Shown piece by piece: positions 45,934 to 54,967 of a stretch of 64,000 nt of DNA. Both the position numbers and the translations under genes were made by a program. This DNA is from Streptomyces peucetius (lineage in GTDB: Bacteria; Actinomycetota; Actinomycetes; Streptomycetales; Streptomycetaceae), in contig NZ_CP107567.1 in assembly GCF_025854275.1 (NCBI RefSeq), forward strand, positions 1,984,001-2,048,000, read 5' to 3'. Positions within the stretch are counted from its first letter, which is position 1. Each line of letters starts with the position of its first letter. The notes below the pieces were generated by a model that searched no databases, was not told the origin of the DNA, and saw nothing but the letters and a program-made list of their open reading frames with translations.

Positions 45934-45963
45934 GTACATGTCGTACACCCGTACACCCGTACA
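45934..45963. repeat. Short GTACA repeats before the lipase gene
   Basis: GTACA occurs at 45934, 45943, 45951 and 45959, with 8-9 bp steps, 22 bp or more before the next start codon. It may be a slipped array or a binding site; nothing further is seen. Confidence 0.4.
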
Positions 45964-45984
45964 CCTCACGAACAGGAGACCCCG

Positions 45985-46791
45985 GTGCCGGTCCTTCCCG
46001 GAGCCGAGCCCTACCGCCACGAAGGCGGCCAGGTCGGCGTTCTTCTCTGTCATGGATTCACCGGCTGCCCGCAGTCGCTGCGCCCCTGGGCCGAATACCT
46101 GGCGGAGCGGGGGCTCACGGTCTCCCTGCCGCTGCTGCCCGGTCACGGCACCCGCTGGCAGGACATGCAGGTCACCGGCTGGCAGGACTGGTACGCGGAG
46201 GTGGACCGCGAACTGCGGACGCTCCAGGAGCGCTGCCGGGTGGTGTTCGTCTTCGGGCTCTCCATGGGCGGCGCGCTCGCGCTGCGGCTCGCCGCCAGGC
46301 ACGGTGACGCGGTACGGGGCGTCGTCGTGGTCAACCCGGCGAACAAGGTGCACGGCGCGATGGCGTCCCTGCTGCCCGTCGTCCGCCACCTTGTGCCGTC
46401 CACGAAGGGGCTGACCAGCGACATCGCCAAGGAGGGCGTCGAGGAGCTGGGGTACGACCGGGTGCCGCTGCACGCCGCGCACTCGTTGCGGCAGTTCTTC
46501 CGGCTGGTCGACGGGGAGCTGCCGCAGGTCACGCAGCCGTTGCTGCTGCTGCACAGCCCCGACGACCATGTGGTGCCGGCCGCCGACTCGGCCCGGATCC
46601 TCAGCCGCGTCTCCTCGGTGGACGTCACCGAGGTTCTGCTGGAACAGAGCTACCACGTGGCGACGTTGGACCACGATGCGGAGCGGATCTTCGAGGAGAG
46701 TCACGCGTTCATCGACCGGCTCGCTCCGGGTGCGGGGACCACGGGGTCGCCCGCGCCGGAAGCCTTGGGAGGGAGCACGACCGGTGGCTGA
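45985..46791 (+). CDS. Alpha/beta hydrolase (monoacylglycerol lipase type)
   Basis: The 268-residue protein has the oxyanion motif LLCHGFTGCP, nucleophile elbow FGLSMGGALAL (Ser), DDHVVP (Asp) and SYHVATLDHD (His), the triad layout of carboxylesterases and lipases of the YvaK/monoglyceride lipase group. AGGAG lies 5-9 nt before the GTG at 45985. It diverges from plsC, so a role in lipid turnover is possible but unproved. Confidence 0.88.
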   Translation: MPVLPGAEPYRHEGGQVGVLLCHGFTGCPQSLRPWAEYLAERGLTVSLPLLPGHGTRWQDMQVTGWQDWYAEVDRELRTLQERCRVVFVFGLSMGGALALRLAARHGDAVRGVVVVNPANKVHGAMASLLPVVRHLVPSTKGLTSDIAKEGVEELGYDRVPLHAAHSLRQFFRLVDGELPQVTQPLLLLHSPDDHVVPAADSARILSRVSSVDVTEVLLEQSYHVATLDHDAERIFEESHAFIDRLAPGAGTTGSPAPEALGGSTTGG

Positions 46792-47338
46792 CCAGCACGA
46801 CGCGGACCGCGAGCCGCAGCCGATCGACGAGGACGCCGCGTGGGCGGCGATCGTCGCCGGGTACGGCGACGAGCCGGCCGACCCGCCGGGCGCGAAGCCG
46901 TTCAAATCGGTGGAGGACCTGGCGCTGCTCGAGGGAGACGTCAACGAGACACCGGGGCGGCCGGCCGGACCGCCGCCCGAAGAGGACAAGCCCGCGCTCG
47001 GGAGCTCGGTCACCTTCGCGCCGGGCGTCGGCGGACCGCGCGACTACCAGGTCGCACAGCCGTCGGACGACGACTTCGACGACACCGACGAGGGCCACTT
47101 CGTCCCGCCGGAGCCGCCGCCGCTGCCGGAGGCCGACGTGACGGCCAAGTTCGCCTGGCTGGCGGTGATCGGCGGGCCGGTGCTGATGCTGATCGCGGTG
47201 ATCCTGCGGTGGGACATGACGTGGTGGCTGACCACGCTGTGCATCGGCGGCTTCCTGGGTGGTTTCGCGACGCTGGTGGCGCGGATGTCGCACGACGACG
47301 ACGAGTCGGACGATCCGGGGCGGGGCGCGGTGGTGTGA
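46784..47338 (+). CDS. Small membrane protein, function unknown
   Basis: The 184 residues begin with ~120 acidic, Pro-rich residues (DEDAAW, DDDFDDTDEGHFVPPEPPP) and then two membrane helices (about 122-140 and 147-167), ending in an acidic Asp-rich tail. No known domain was recognised. The GTG at 46784 overlaps the hydrolase stop by 8 bp, so the pair is co-transcribed. Confidence 0.8.
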   Translation: MADQHDADREPQPIDEDAAWAAIVAGYGDEPADPPGAKPFKSVEDLALLEGDVNETPGRPAGPPPEEDKPALGSSVTFAPGVGGPRDYQVAQPSDDDFDDTDEGHFVPPEPPPLPEADVTAKFAWLAVIGGPVLMLIAVILRWDMTWWLTTLCIGGFLGGFATLVARMSHDDDESDDPGRGAVV

Positions 47339-47349
47339 CGGCCGTGCGT

Positions 47350-47575
47350 GGCCGCTGCGGGGGCTTGTTCCCCCACCCCGCCCTTCCCGAACCGGGGGCT
47401 CCTCCCCCTAGGCCTGGCGGCCTGGGGGACCCCCACCGGACCCCCGCGCCTCAATCGCCGGCGGGGCTGCAGTGCAGCCCGGCCGGCGTTTGGGGTTACC
47501 GCGCGAAGTGCGGTACGGGTCCGGGCGGAGCCCGGTTTCGGGAAGGAGCGAGTAGGGGAACAGCCCACCGCAGGC
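47350..47575. repeat. Intergenic inverted repeat (copy B)
   Basis: The blocks of copy A are followed here by a central hairpin near 47455-47490 (CGCCGG... and GCAGCCCGGCCGGCG) and a right half that is the reverse complement of the left (CCCGGTTTCGGGAAGGAGCG). It lies between convergent genes and is likely to act as a terminator. Confidence 0.7.
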
Positions 47576-47591
47576 GCCAACCGCCCGCCCC

Positions 47592-48356
47592 CTACCCCGT
47601 CGCCGGAACCCTCAGCGCCCCCAGCACCGGCAAGTGGTCCGACGCCGCCCGCAGGTCCGCCGTCGAGACGCCGGGCAGGTCCCGCGGGACCCCGCAGCCC
47701 AGCACCTCCACCCCCTCCGTCGCGAACACCGCGTCGATCCGCTGGTGCGGATCGCGCGCCGTCGACGTGTGCTCCCCGCCCCACGGGGCCACCGCCCAGC
47801 AGTCCTGGAGTTCCCCCGCCAGGCGGCGGAAGCTCCGGCCGCCGGGGCGCTCGTTGATGTCGCCGGCGACGACCGCGTGCGGCACGTCCATCGCCTTCAC
47901 GCGGTCGAGCAGCATCCCCGCCTGCGCGTGACGCTCGTCGCTCTGCAGGCTGAGATGGCAGCTCACGACCCCGAGCCGCGCGCCCGCGAAGCGGACGACC
48001 GCCGTGGCGAAGCCGCGCCGGTGGAGGCCGGAGCGCAGTGGCAGCAGCAGGTCCTCGGTCCACTCGACCGTCGCCCGCAGTGAGCACAGCAGCAGCGGCC
48101 CGGCCGCCGTCGCGCCGCCGGAGAGCATCACGAGATCGGTGGCGGCCGCGAGCCGTGCCGCGTGTTTGCGCCAGCGGAAGAAGCGCGGCGCCTCCTGCAC
48201 GAACACCAGGTCGGGCTCGCAGGCGCGGATCACCCGGGTCAGCGCCGCCTCGTCGTCGCGCAAGGAGCGGACGTTGTAGCTCAGGACCCGGATCACGGCC
48301 GAACCGTCCGGGTCGGACCGGGATTTGGGCAGCGCGAAGATCGGGTCGGTCGCCAT
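47592..48356 (-). CDS. Endonuclease/exonuclease/phosphatase family protein
   Basis: The 254 residues carry the fold's active-site motifs: VLSYNVRSL, VFVQEA, CHLSLQS, VVAGDINERPGG and SDHLPVL. The family includes DNases, sphingomyelinases and inositol phosphatases; no signal peptide is seen, so an intracellular role is likely. ATG at 48356. The glkA terminator sits just upstream. Confidence 0.85.
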   Translation of the reverse strand: MATDPIFALPKSRSDPDGSAVIRVLSYNVRSLRDDEAALTRVIRACEPDLVFVQEAPRFFRWRKHAARLAAATDLVMLSGGATAAGPLLLCSLRATVEWTEDLLLPLRSGLHRRGFATAVVRFAGARLGVVSCHLSLQSDERHAQAGMLLDRVKAMDVPHAVVAGDINERPGGRSFRRLAGELQDCWAVAPWGGEHTSTARDPHQRIDAVFATEGVEVLGCGVPRDLPGVSTADLRAASDHLPVLGALRVPATG

Positions 48357-48375
48357 GGGAGCAAGATACGACGGT

Positions 48376-48424
48376 GCCCGCCACGCTTCCTGAAGGCTGG
48401 GGCCATTCAGGAGGCGTGGCGGGC
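48376..48424 (-). terminator. Terminator of glkA
   Basis: GCCCGCCACGCTTCCTGAA (48376-48394) pairs with the segment at 48406-48424 at 18 of 19 positions around an 11-nt loop, 24 bp after the glkA stop. Confidence 0.75.
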
Positions 48425-48448
48425 GCCGATGTCGCGCAGTGGGGCGGC

Positions 48449-49390
48449 TCAGCCCTGGCGTGCGAGGTCCGCCGCGCCGACGAGCCCCGCTCTGCCGCCG
48501 AGTTGCGCGGCGAGCACTTGGGCGTGCGGGCGCCACTGGCCGCCGATCAGCCAGCGCCGGAAGGACTTGCGGATCGGGTCGAGGACGAGGTCGCCCTCGT
48601 CGGAGACGCCGCCGCCCACGATGAACGCGGACGGGTCGAACAGGGACGCCAGGTCGGCGAGACCGGCCCCTGCCCAGCGCGCCAGCTCACGGAAGGAGTC
48701 GACGGCGACCGGGCAGCCCTGCCGCGCGGCCTCGCTGATGTGCTTGCCCTGGATGCCGTCGATCGTGCCGTCGCCGAGGCCGAGCAGGATCGTCGCGTTC
48801 TCCGGCGTGGCGTTGGCGCGCTGCCTCGCGTAGCGGACGAGGGCGCGGCCGGAGGCGTACTGCTCCCAGCAGCCCTGGCTGCCGCAGCCGCAGAGGAGCC
48901 CGTCGGGCACGACCCGGATGTGGCCGAACTCGGCGGCGACGCCGAACCGTCCGCGGCGCAGTTTGTTGCCGATGATGATGCCGCCGCCGAGGCCGGTGCC
49001 GAGGGTGATGCAGATGACGTCCTCGTGGCCCTGGCCGGCGCCGAAGCGGTATTCGCCCCACGCGGCGGCGTTGGCGTCGTTCTCGACGACGACGGGCAGG
49101 CCGACGCGCTGTTCGACCTTGTCCTTGAGCGGCTCGTGACGCCAGTCGATGTTCGGCGCGAAGAGGACCGTGGCGCGCTTGTCGTCGACGTAACCGGCGG
49201 CTCCGATACCGACGGCCTCGATGTCGTGCCCGGAGCCGGCGCCCGCGACGGCCGAGCAGATCGCGTCGACGATGCCTTCGGGAGTCGACGGGGTCGGCAC
49301 GGTGTGCGTCTCGAGAATGGCGCCCTCTTCGTCGACCACTCCCGCCGCGATCTTCGTGCCGCCGATGTCGACGCCGATGGTGAGTCCCAT
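48449..49390 (-). CDS. glkA: ROK-family glucokinase GlkA
   Basis: Glucokinase makes glucose 6-phosphate and in Streptomyces also mediates carbon catabolite repression. The 313-residue ROK protein has the phosphate loop DIGGTKIAAG, catalytic END motif (VVENDANAAAWGE), the LGTGLGGG loop and the ROK zinc motif CGCGSQGCWEQY. It has GAGGGAC before the ATG. Confidence 0.95.
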   Translation of the reverse strand: MGLTIGVDIGGTKIAAGVVDEEGAILETHTVPTPSTPEGIVDAICSAVAGAGSGHDIEAVGIGAAGYVDDKRATVLFAPNIDWRHEPLKDKVEQRVGLPVVVENDANAAAWGEYRFGAGQGHEDVICITLGTGLGGGIIIGNKLRRGRFGVAAEFGHIRVVPDGLLCGCGSQGCWEQYASGRALVRYARQRANATPENATILLGLGDGTIDGIQGKHISEAARQGCPVAVDSFRELARWAGAGLADLASLFDPSAFIVGGGVSDEGDLVLDPIRKSFRRWLIGGQWRPHAQVLAAQLGGRAGLVGAADLARQG

Positions 49391-49455
49391 GTGTCCCTCA
49401 GTATTCGGTCGAGCCCCGCTATGGCCAACCGTACCCGAGGGCGGGCATGCCCTGG

Positions 49456-49899
49456 TCAGTCCAGGTCGATGTGCTCGCTGCCTTCGGGGCCTTCGTCGCG
49501 CGGATCGTCGGTCTTCCCGGCGTCATCGGAGGGGTCGGGGCCCCGGGTCCAGCGCCGCTCCTGGCCCTCGACGGCGGACCGGTACGCGGCGAGCAGCTCG
49601 CCGCCCGCGGCCGCGAGATGGTCGAAGACCTGCGGGTTTCGTTCGATCACCGGCTCGACAGCGGCCTTCGCCTGGTCGACGAACTGCTGGACGGCGCCCT
49701 GCGCGGCCATCCCCGGCAGGGACGACTGGAAGGACGTCACCTTCTCGGCGACGGCGTCGAGGAGTTTGCGCAGCTCCTCCGCGGCCGAACCGGGCGGCCG
49801 GCCGTACTCGGCGTGCCGTCGGGCCTGCTCGTTCCGGAGGTCCTCCTCGCAGGCGGCGGCCCAGGCGTCGGCGTCGGGGCGCTCGGTCGCATCGCTCAT
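49456..49899 (-). CDS. DUF5304 protein upstream of glkA
   Basis: The 147-residue protein is acidic and largely helical: DAWAAACEEDLRNEQARR at the start, a middle helix set (LRKLLDAVAEKVTSF), and an Asp/Pro-rich tail. No catalytic motif is seen. In S. coelicolor the gene just upstream of glkA has been linked to glucose repression; whether this is its ortholog is inferred from position only. ATG at 49899. Confidence 0.7.
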   Translation of the reverse strand: MSDATERPDADAWAAACEEDLRNEQARRHAEYGRPPGSAAEELRKLLDAVAEKVTSFQSSLPGMAAQGAVQQFVDQAKAAVEPVIERNPQVFDHLAAAGGELLAAYRSAVEGQERRWTRGPDPSDDAGKTDDPRDEGPEGSEHIDLD

Positions 49900-49969
49900 G
49901 ACGTACTCCTGGGTGTGCCGCGTCGAGGGGTTGTGTGCCTTCGACGGTACCGGAACGGTGGTACGGCGT

Positions 49970-51268
49970 TCACGGTGTCCGCGGCCACAGACCGGGGTCG
50001 GGCGCGAAACGGACCGTGAGCACGCCGTCCGTGAGCCCGGCGCCGGCGACGGTGCAGCGGCGCAGCGCCGAGGGCAGCGGCAGGTTCCTGCGGAACGGCC
50101 CCGCGCCCACCAGGAGTTCATCCCCGCGGCGGACGAGGGAGAGCGTCTCCTTGACGGAGCCGGGCAGATCCAGCTCCCACATGAAGAGGGCGTCCCCGGC
50201 CCGCGGAGGGTGGCCGGCCGCCGACGGTCCCGTGACCCGGCCGAGGTCGCCGGCGGTGTTCCGCCCGTCGCGCTCCGGCCCGCCCCGGTCCGGCCCGGCG
50301 GCGAGTCCGTCGCCGCCACCGTGGCCACTGTCGCCGCCGCCGTCGCCGCTGCTGACCGCGCCGCTGCGCACCGCCCGGGCGTGGAGCAGAGCGAGGTCGT
50401 CGAGGCCCTGGGGGTCGCGGCCGAGGTGGGGCACCTCGCACAGGGCGGTGCCCGCCGGCCAGGTGCCGTACCACTCGTGCAGGCACTTCTCCTGCTGCGC
50501 GGCGAGACCCGCGATCCAGGGGTCCGCGGACTCCTTCGGCAGCGTCCGGTTCGGTACGAGCATGTCGACGCGCAGCCCGTGCAGGGCGATCCCCGTACGG
50601 GCCTCGGTGAGGGCCGCGGCGGCCTTGGGACCGGGCTCGGCGACGATCCGGAGCGTGGTGTCCGGGGACTCCACGACCCACTGCACACCTGCGAGCTCCG
50701 TGTCCCAGCGCTCGGCTGTCGCGTACAGCCACTGCGCGGGCATCGGCACGCCCGCGAGCTGGGCGAGCATCGGGCGCAGCGCGCGGGCGGCCTGGCGTTC
50801 GGGCGGCAGCAGACGGCGCAGATAGCGGCGCAGTTCCTCCGGCAGGGCGAGCAGCGCGATCGTCTCGCGCAACGGCGGCATGTCGACGACGACCACTTCC
50901 CAGTCGCCGCGCGAGGCGACGACGAGCGCGCGCAGCAGCGCGAACTGGTCGCTGCCGGGCAGCCGTGTCAGCTCGGCGTCCTCGAGCCGCGCGGCGCCCA
51001 GCAGGTCGAGTGCCGCCGAGGCGCGTTCCTGGAGGTCGAGGAACTCTGCGCGGAAGTCCGCGCCGGCGTCGATGCGGGCGGCCCACAGGCCGGCGTGGAC
51101 AGGGGCCGGTTCCTCGTGGCCGGCGGGGAGCGGGGTGCCGAGGACGTCGCCCGGGTCGGCCGACAGGAACAGGGTGCGGCGGCCGTCGCCGGCCGAGGCG
51201 AGCGCCGTGGCGGCGGCGACGGTGGTGCGGCCCGCGCCGCCGAGGCCGGTGACGAGGACCTTGCGCAT
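49970..51268 (-). CDS. ArsA-like ATPase with Arg in the P loop
   Basis: The 432-residue protein begins with a deviant P loop, GLGGAGRTT, where Arg takes the place of the usual Lys. Further ATPase motifs: SADPGD, VVVDMPPLRE. The C-terminal third has a small domain after a Gly/Asp/Ser-rich linker (about residues 325-365). ArsA-type proteins of actinobacteria are not tied to arsenic. It overlaps the SRPBCC gene by 1 bp, and the same pair occurs in M. tuberculosis. Confidence 0.8.
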   Translation of the reverse strand: MRKVLVTGLGGAGRTTVAAATALASAGDGRRTLFLSADPGDVLGTPLPAGHEEPAPVHAGLWAARIDAGADFRAEFLDLQERASAALDLLGAARLEDAELTRLPGSDQFALLRALVVASRGDWEVVVVDMPPLRETIALLALPEELRRYLRRLLPPERQAARALRPMLAQLAGVPMPAQWLYATAERWDTELAGVQWVVESPDTTLRIVAEPGPKAAAALTEARTGIALHGLRVDMLVPNRTLPKESADPWIAGLAAQQEKCLHEWYGTWPAGTALCEVPHLGRDPQGLDDLALLHARAVRSGAVSSGDGGGDSGHGGGDGLAAGPDRGGPERDGRNTAGDLGRVTGPSAAGHPPRAGDALFMWELDLPGSVKETLSLVRRGDELLVGAGPFRRNLPLPSALRRCTVAGAGLTDGVLTVRFAPDPGLWPRTP

Positions 51269-51717
51269 CAGGCGCCGGCGCCGCTCTCGACGCGCTTCTT
51301 CAGACCGGCCAGGGCACGGTCGATGATGACCTTCTCGGCCTTGCGCTTGATCATGCCGAGCATCGGGATCTTGACGTCGACGGTGAGCTGGTACGTCACC
51401 TCGGTACGGTCGCCACCGCCGACCGGTGCGAGGCGGTACGAGCCGTCGATGGCGCGCAGCATCTGGGACTTCACCAGGGTCCAGCTGACCTCGTCGGCGC
51501 CGTGCCAGGTGTAGGCGAGCGTGTGGTCGTCCTTGATGGCGCCGGCGTCCAGCACCAGGCGGACCTGCTCGGCCCGGCCCTGGTCGTCGGTGGCGAGCAC
51601 CTCCGCCTGCTTCACCTCGCCGGTCCACTCGGGGTAGCGGGCGAAGTCGGAGATGACGCCCATGACCTCGGCCGGCGCCGCATCGATCGTGATGCTCGAG
51701 CTGGTGTGTTCCGCCAT
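51268..51717 (-). CDS. SRPBCC (START-like) protein
   Basis: The 149 residues form a polyketide cyclase/START-like fold (VMGVISDFARYPEWTGEVKQAEV, split over residues 18-42), which binds hydrophobic ligands. A basic C-terminal helix follows (MIKRKAEKVIIDRALAGLKKRV). Function unknown; encoded with the ArsA-like ATPase, its likely partner. GAGGGAG before the ATG. Confidence 0.85.
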   Translation of the reverse strand: MAEHTSSSITIDAAPAEVMGVISDFARYPEWTGEVKQAEVLATDDQGRAEQVRLVLDAGAIKDDHTLAYTWHGADEVSWTLVKSQMLRAIDGSYRLAPVGGGDRTEVTYQLTVDVKIPMLGMIKRKAEKVIIDRALAGLKKRVESGAGA

Positions 51718-51820
51718 CTCTGCGGCTCCCTCACAGTGCGGTACGGACCGGGCTGGTGTACGGGGTGCAGGCTATCGCGACCGGGCCGCACGCCGGCGCG
51801 TGGCCCGGGGCGACGCGACG

Positions 51821-52597
51821 TCACCAGGCCAGCGAGAAGGGGCGCCCGCCGGCCGCGAAGTGCCCGACGTTCACGCACTCGGTGGCGCCGATCCGCATCC
51901 GGCTCACGAGCGGCTGGTGGACATGGCCGAAGAGGGCGTACCGGGGCCGGGTGCGGCGGACGGCGTCCAGCAGCGCACGGCTGCCGCGCTCGAAGCGGCG
52001 GGCCACGGTGTCGTACGTCAGCTCGGGGACGTCGGGCGGGATGTGCGAGCAGAGCACGTCGACCTCGCCGATCGCCTCGACCTTGGCGGCGTACTCCTCG
52101 TCGGAGATCTCGTAGGGCGTGCGCATCGGGGTGCGCAGTCCGCCGCCGACGAAGCCGAAGACCCGGCCGCCGATCTCGACGCGCTCGCCGTCGAGGACGG
52201 TGGTGCCGGGGCGGGCGTACTCGTGCCACAGGGCCGGGATGTCGACGTTTCCGTAGGTCGCGTACGTCGGAGTGGGGAAGGCCGCGAACATCTCGGCGTA
52301 CTGGCGGCGCACGGCCGACTCGATGGCGGACTCCCGGTCCGTGCCGAGCTCCGCCCAGAGGCGGCGGCCGAGGTCGCGGGCCTCCTCGAAGCGCCGGGCG
52401 GTGCGCAGTTCCACGATCAGGTCGGCGTTCGCGACCCCGAACAGGTCGGGGAAGATGCCGCGCGAGTGGTCGGCGTAGTCGAGGAAGAGCACCAGGTCAC
52501 CGAGGCAGATCAGGGCGTCGGCGCCATCGCCGGCGATGGCGAGATCCTTTGCATTGCCGTGCACGTCACTGACCACGTTGACTCGCATGCCTCGCAT
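51821..52597 (-). CDS. Metallophosphoesterase
   Basis: The 258 residues contain the calcineurin-like metal-binding motifs: VVSDVHGN, LGDLV, TYGNVD, CSHIPP and FGHVHQP. Substrate unknown. Three in-frame starts are possible; the ATG at 52597 is preferred because TAGGGT (52605-52610, minus) lies 7 nt upstream, as for leaderless genes. The GTG at 52606 would overlap that box. Confidence 0.85.
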   Translation of the reverse strand: MRGMRVNVVSDVHGNAKDLAIAGDGADALICLGDLVLFLDYADHSRGIFPDLFGVANADLIVELRTARRFEEARDLGRRLWAELGTDRESAIESAVRRQYAEMFAAFPTPTYATYGNVDIPALWHEYARPGTTVLDGERVEIGGRVFGFVGGGLRTPMRTPYEISDEEYAAKVEAIGEVDVLCSHIPPDVPELTYDTVARRFERGSRALLDAVRRTRPRYALFGHVHQPLVSRMRIGATECVNVGHFAAGGRPFSLAW

Positions 52598-52878
52598 GAC
52601 GATCACCCTAGAGCGCAGTCGTCAGAACTGGGTAGAGGGGGCCTACCTGCGGTTACTTGGGCTCTGCGGCAGGAGTGGAATACGCTGCGCGAAGTACAGC
52701 CATCAACGTGTGACGCACAGAACATTGGCCTGGAACCCCTATCGGGAACCGAGTACTGGTGGGTAACGTCCGGGCAGTCCAGTCGTGCTCACCCCCACCG
52801 AGCACCTGCCCGATCTTGGACCGCAGCCGGTGCATCACACAGAGCCGTGGCGCCGGCGCCCGATGAGGAGCAGCAGTC

Positions 52879-54675
52879 TTGCGCGAGTTCAGCCTTCCGG
52901 CCCTGTACGAGGTCCCGACGGACGGCAACCTGACGGATCTCATCCGCCGCAATGCCGCGCAGCACCCGGATGTGGCGGTGATGGGCCGTAAGGTCGCCGG
53001 CGCGTGGGCCGACGTGACCGCCACCCGGTTCCTGGCCGAGGTGCAGGCCGCCGCCAAGGGCCTCATCGCGTCCGGCATCCGGCCCGGCGACCGGGTCGCC
53101 CTCATGTCGCGCACCCGGTACGAGTGGGTCCAGCTCGACTTCGCGATCTGGAGCGCCGGTGCGGTCACCGTGCCGGTCTACGAGACCAGCTCCGCCGAGC
53201 AGGTGCAGTGGATCCTCGGCGACTCCGGCGCCACCGCCGTGATCGTCGAGAACGACACGCACGCCGCCGCGGTGGAGTCCGTACGCGAATCGCTGCCGGA
53301 CCTGCGCCACGTCTGGCAGTTCGAGAAGGGCGCGGTGGACGAACTGACCGCCGCGGGCGCGGAGATCTCCGACGCCACCGTCGACGAGCGCAGCGCGAGC
53401 GCCAAGGCCGACGACGTGGCGACGATCGTCTACACCTCCGGCACCACCGGCCGCCCCAAGGGTTGTGTGCTCACCCACCGCGCCTTCTTCGCGGAGTGCG
53501 GCAACCTGGTCGAGCGCCTGAAGCCGCTGTTCCGTACGGGCGAGAGCTCGGTGCTGCTGTTCCTGCCCGCCGCGCACGTCTTCGGCCGCATGGTCGAGAT
53601 CGCTGCCGTGATGGCGCCCATCCGGCTCGGCTGCGTGCCGGACATCAAGAACCTCACCGACGAGCTGGCCTCCTTCCGGCCGACGCTGATCCTCGGCGTG
53701 CCGCGGGTCTTCGAGAAGGTCTACAACTCGGCGCGGGCCAAGGCCCAGGCGGACGGCAAGGGCAAGATCTTCGACAAGGCCGCGAACACGGCCATCGCCT
53801 ACAGCCGCGCCATCGGCAGCCCGCAGGGCGCGCCGCTCGGTCTCAAGATCAAGCACAAGGTCTTCGACAAGCTCGTCTACAGCAAGCTCCGCGCGGTGCT
53901 GGGCGGCCGCGGCGAGTACGCGGTCTCCGGCGGCGCGCCGCTCGGCGAGCGCCTCGGCCACTTCTTCCGCGGCATCGGCTTCACGGTCCTCGAGGGCTAC
54001 GGCCTGACCGAGTCGTGCGCGGCGACCGCGTTCAACCCGTGGGACCGGCAGAAGATCGGCACGGTCGGCCAGCCGCTGCCCGGCTCGGTCGTCCGCATCG
54101 CCGACGACGGCGAAGTGCTGCTGCACGGCGAACACGTCTTCGCCGGCTACTGGAACAACGAGTCCGCGACGGCGGAGGCGCTGGCCGACGGCTGGTTCCA
54201 CACCGGCGACATCGGCACCCTCGACGAGGACGGCTACCTCGCGATCACCGGCCGCAAGAAGGAGATCATCGTCACCGCCGGCGGCAAGAACGTCGCCCCC
54301 GCGGTGCTCGAGGACCGCATCCGCGGGCACGCCCTGGTCGCCGAGTGCATGGTCGTCGGCGACGGCCGTCCGTTCGTCGGCGCGCTCGTCACCATCGACG
54401 AGGAGTTCCTCGCCCGCTGGGCGGCGGACCACGGCAAGCCGGCCGGCTCGACGGCGGCATCGCTGCGCGACGACGCGGACCTGCAGGCCGAGGTCCAGAA
54501 GGCGGTGGACGACGGCAACGGCGCGGTCTCCAAGGCGGAGTCGGTCCGCAAGTTCCGCATCCTGCCGTCGCAGTTCACGGAAGAGGCGGGGCACATCACG
54601 CCGTCGCTGAAGCTGAAGCGGAACGTGGTGGCGAAGGACTTCGCGGACGAGATCGAAGCGATCTACCGCGCGTAG
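52879..54675 (+). CDS. Long-chain acyl-CoA ligase (FadD type)
   Basis: The 598-residue AMP-forming enzyme activates fatty acids. It has the P-loop-like YTSGTTGRPKG, EGYGLTESCA, the GDIG motif (HTGDIGTLDEDG) and the catalytic C-terminal Lys in SLKLKRNVV. It corresponds in position to fadD15 of M. tuberculosis. The start is TTG at 52879, with GAGGAG 8 nt upstream. Confidence 0.92.
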   Translation: MREFSLPALYEVPTDGNLTDLIRRNAAQHPDVAVMGRKVAGAWADVTATRFLAEVQAAAKGLIASGIRPGDRVALMSRTRYEWVQLDFAIWSAGAVTVPVYETSSAEQVQWILGDSGATAVIVENDTHAAAVESVRESLPDLRHVWQFEKGAVDELTAAGAEISDATVDERSASAKADDVATIVYTSGTTGRPKGCVLTHRAFFAECGNLVERLKPLFRTGESSVLLFLPAAHVFGRMVEIAAVMAPIRLGCVPDIKNLTDELASFRPTLILGVPRVFEKVYNSARAKAQADGKGKIFDKAANTAIAYSRAIGSPQGAPLGLKIKHKVFDKLVYSKLRAVLGGRGEYAVSGGAPLGERLGHFFRGIGFTVLEGYGLTESCAATAFNPWDRQKIGTVGQPLPGSVVRIADDGEVLLHGEHVFAGYWNNESATAEALADGWFHTGDIGTLDEDGYLAITGRKKEIIVTAGGKNVAPAVLEDRIRGHALVAECMVVGDGRPFVGALVTIDEEFLARWAADHGKPAGSTAASLRDDADLQAEVQKAVDDGNGAVSKAESVRKFRILPSQFTEEAGHITPSLKLKRNVVAKDFADEIEAIYRA

Positions 54676-54692
54676 CGCGGCTTACGGGTGGG

Positions 54693-54943
54693 GCGGGTGG
54701 GCCTGCTTGGCGGGCCGGCCCCCTCCCCGCCCCTTCCCCAAACCGGGGGCTCCTCCCCCTAGGCCTGGCGGCCTGGGGGGGGACCCCCACCGGACCCCGC
54801 GCCTCAATCGCCGGCCGGGCTGGATTTCGCGGAGCGAAATCCAGCCCGGCCGGCGATTGAGGCCACCGCGCGAAGCGCGGTACCGGGCCCGGGCAGAGCC
54901 CGGTTTCGGGAAGGGGCGGGGTGGGGGAACGGCCCGCGCAACG
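54693..54943. repeat. Intergenic inverted repeat (copy C) with 29-bp hairpin
   Basis: Same blocks as copies A and B. The centre is a perfect 29-bp stem (54802-54830 with 54834-54862) with a GGA loop, flanked by outer arms rich in CCCCGCCCCTTCCC and its complement. It lies between the convergent fadD and pimB genes and probably ends both transcripts. Confidence 0.85.
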
Positions 54944-54967
54944 GACGCGCCCCCGCCCGCCGAGCGC

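Noticed and set aside
47350..47575. Insertion sequence remnant
   Set aside because: No transposase fragment or target duplication was seen; the structure fits a dispersed intergenic repeat better.
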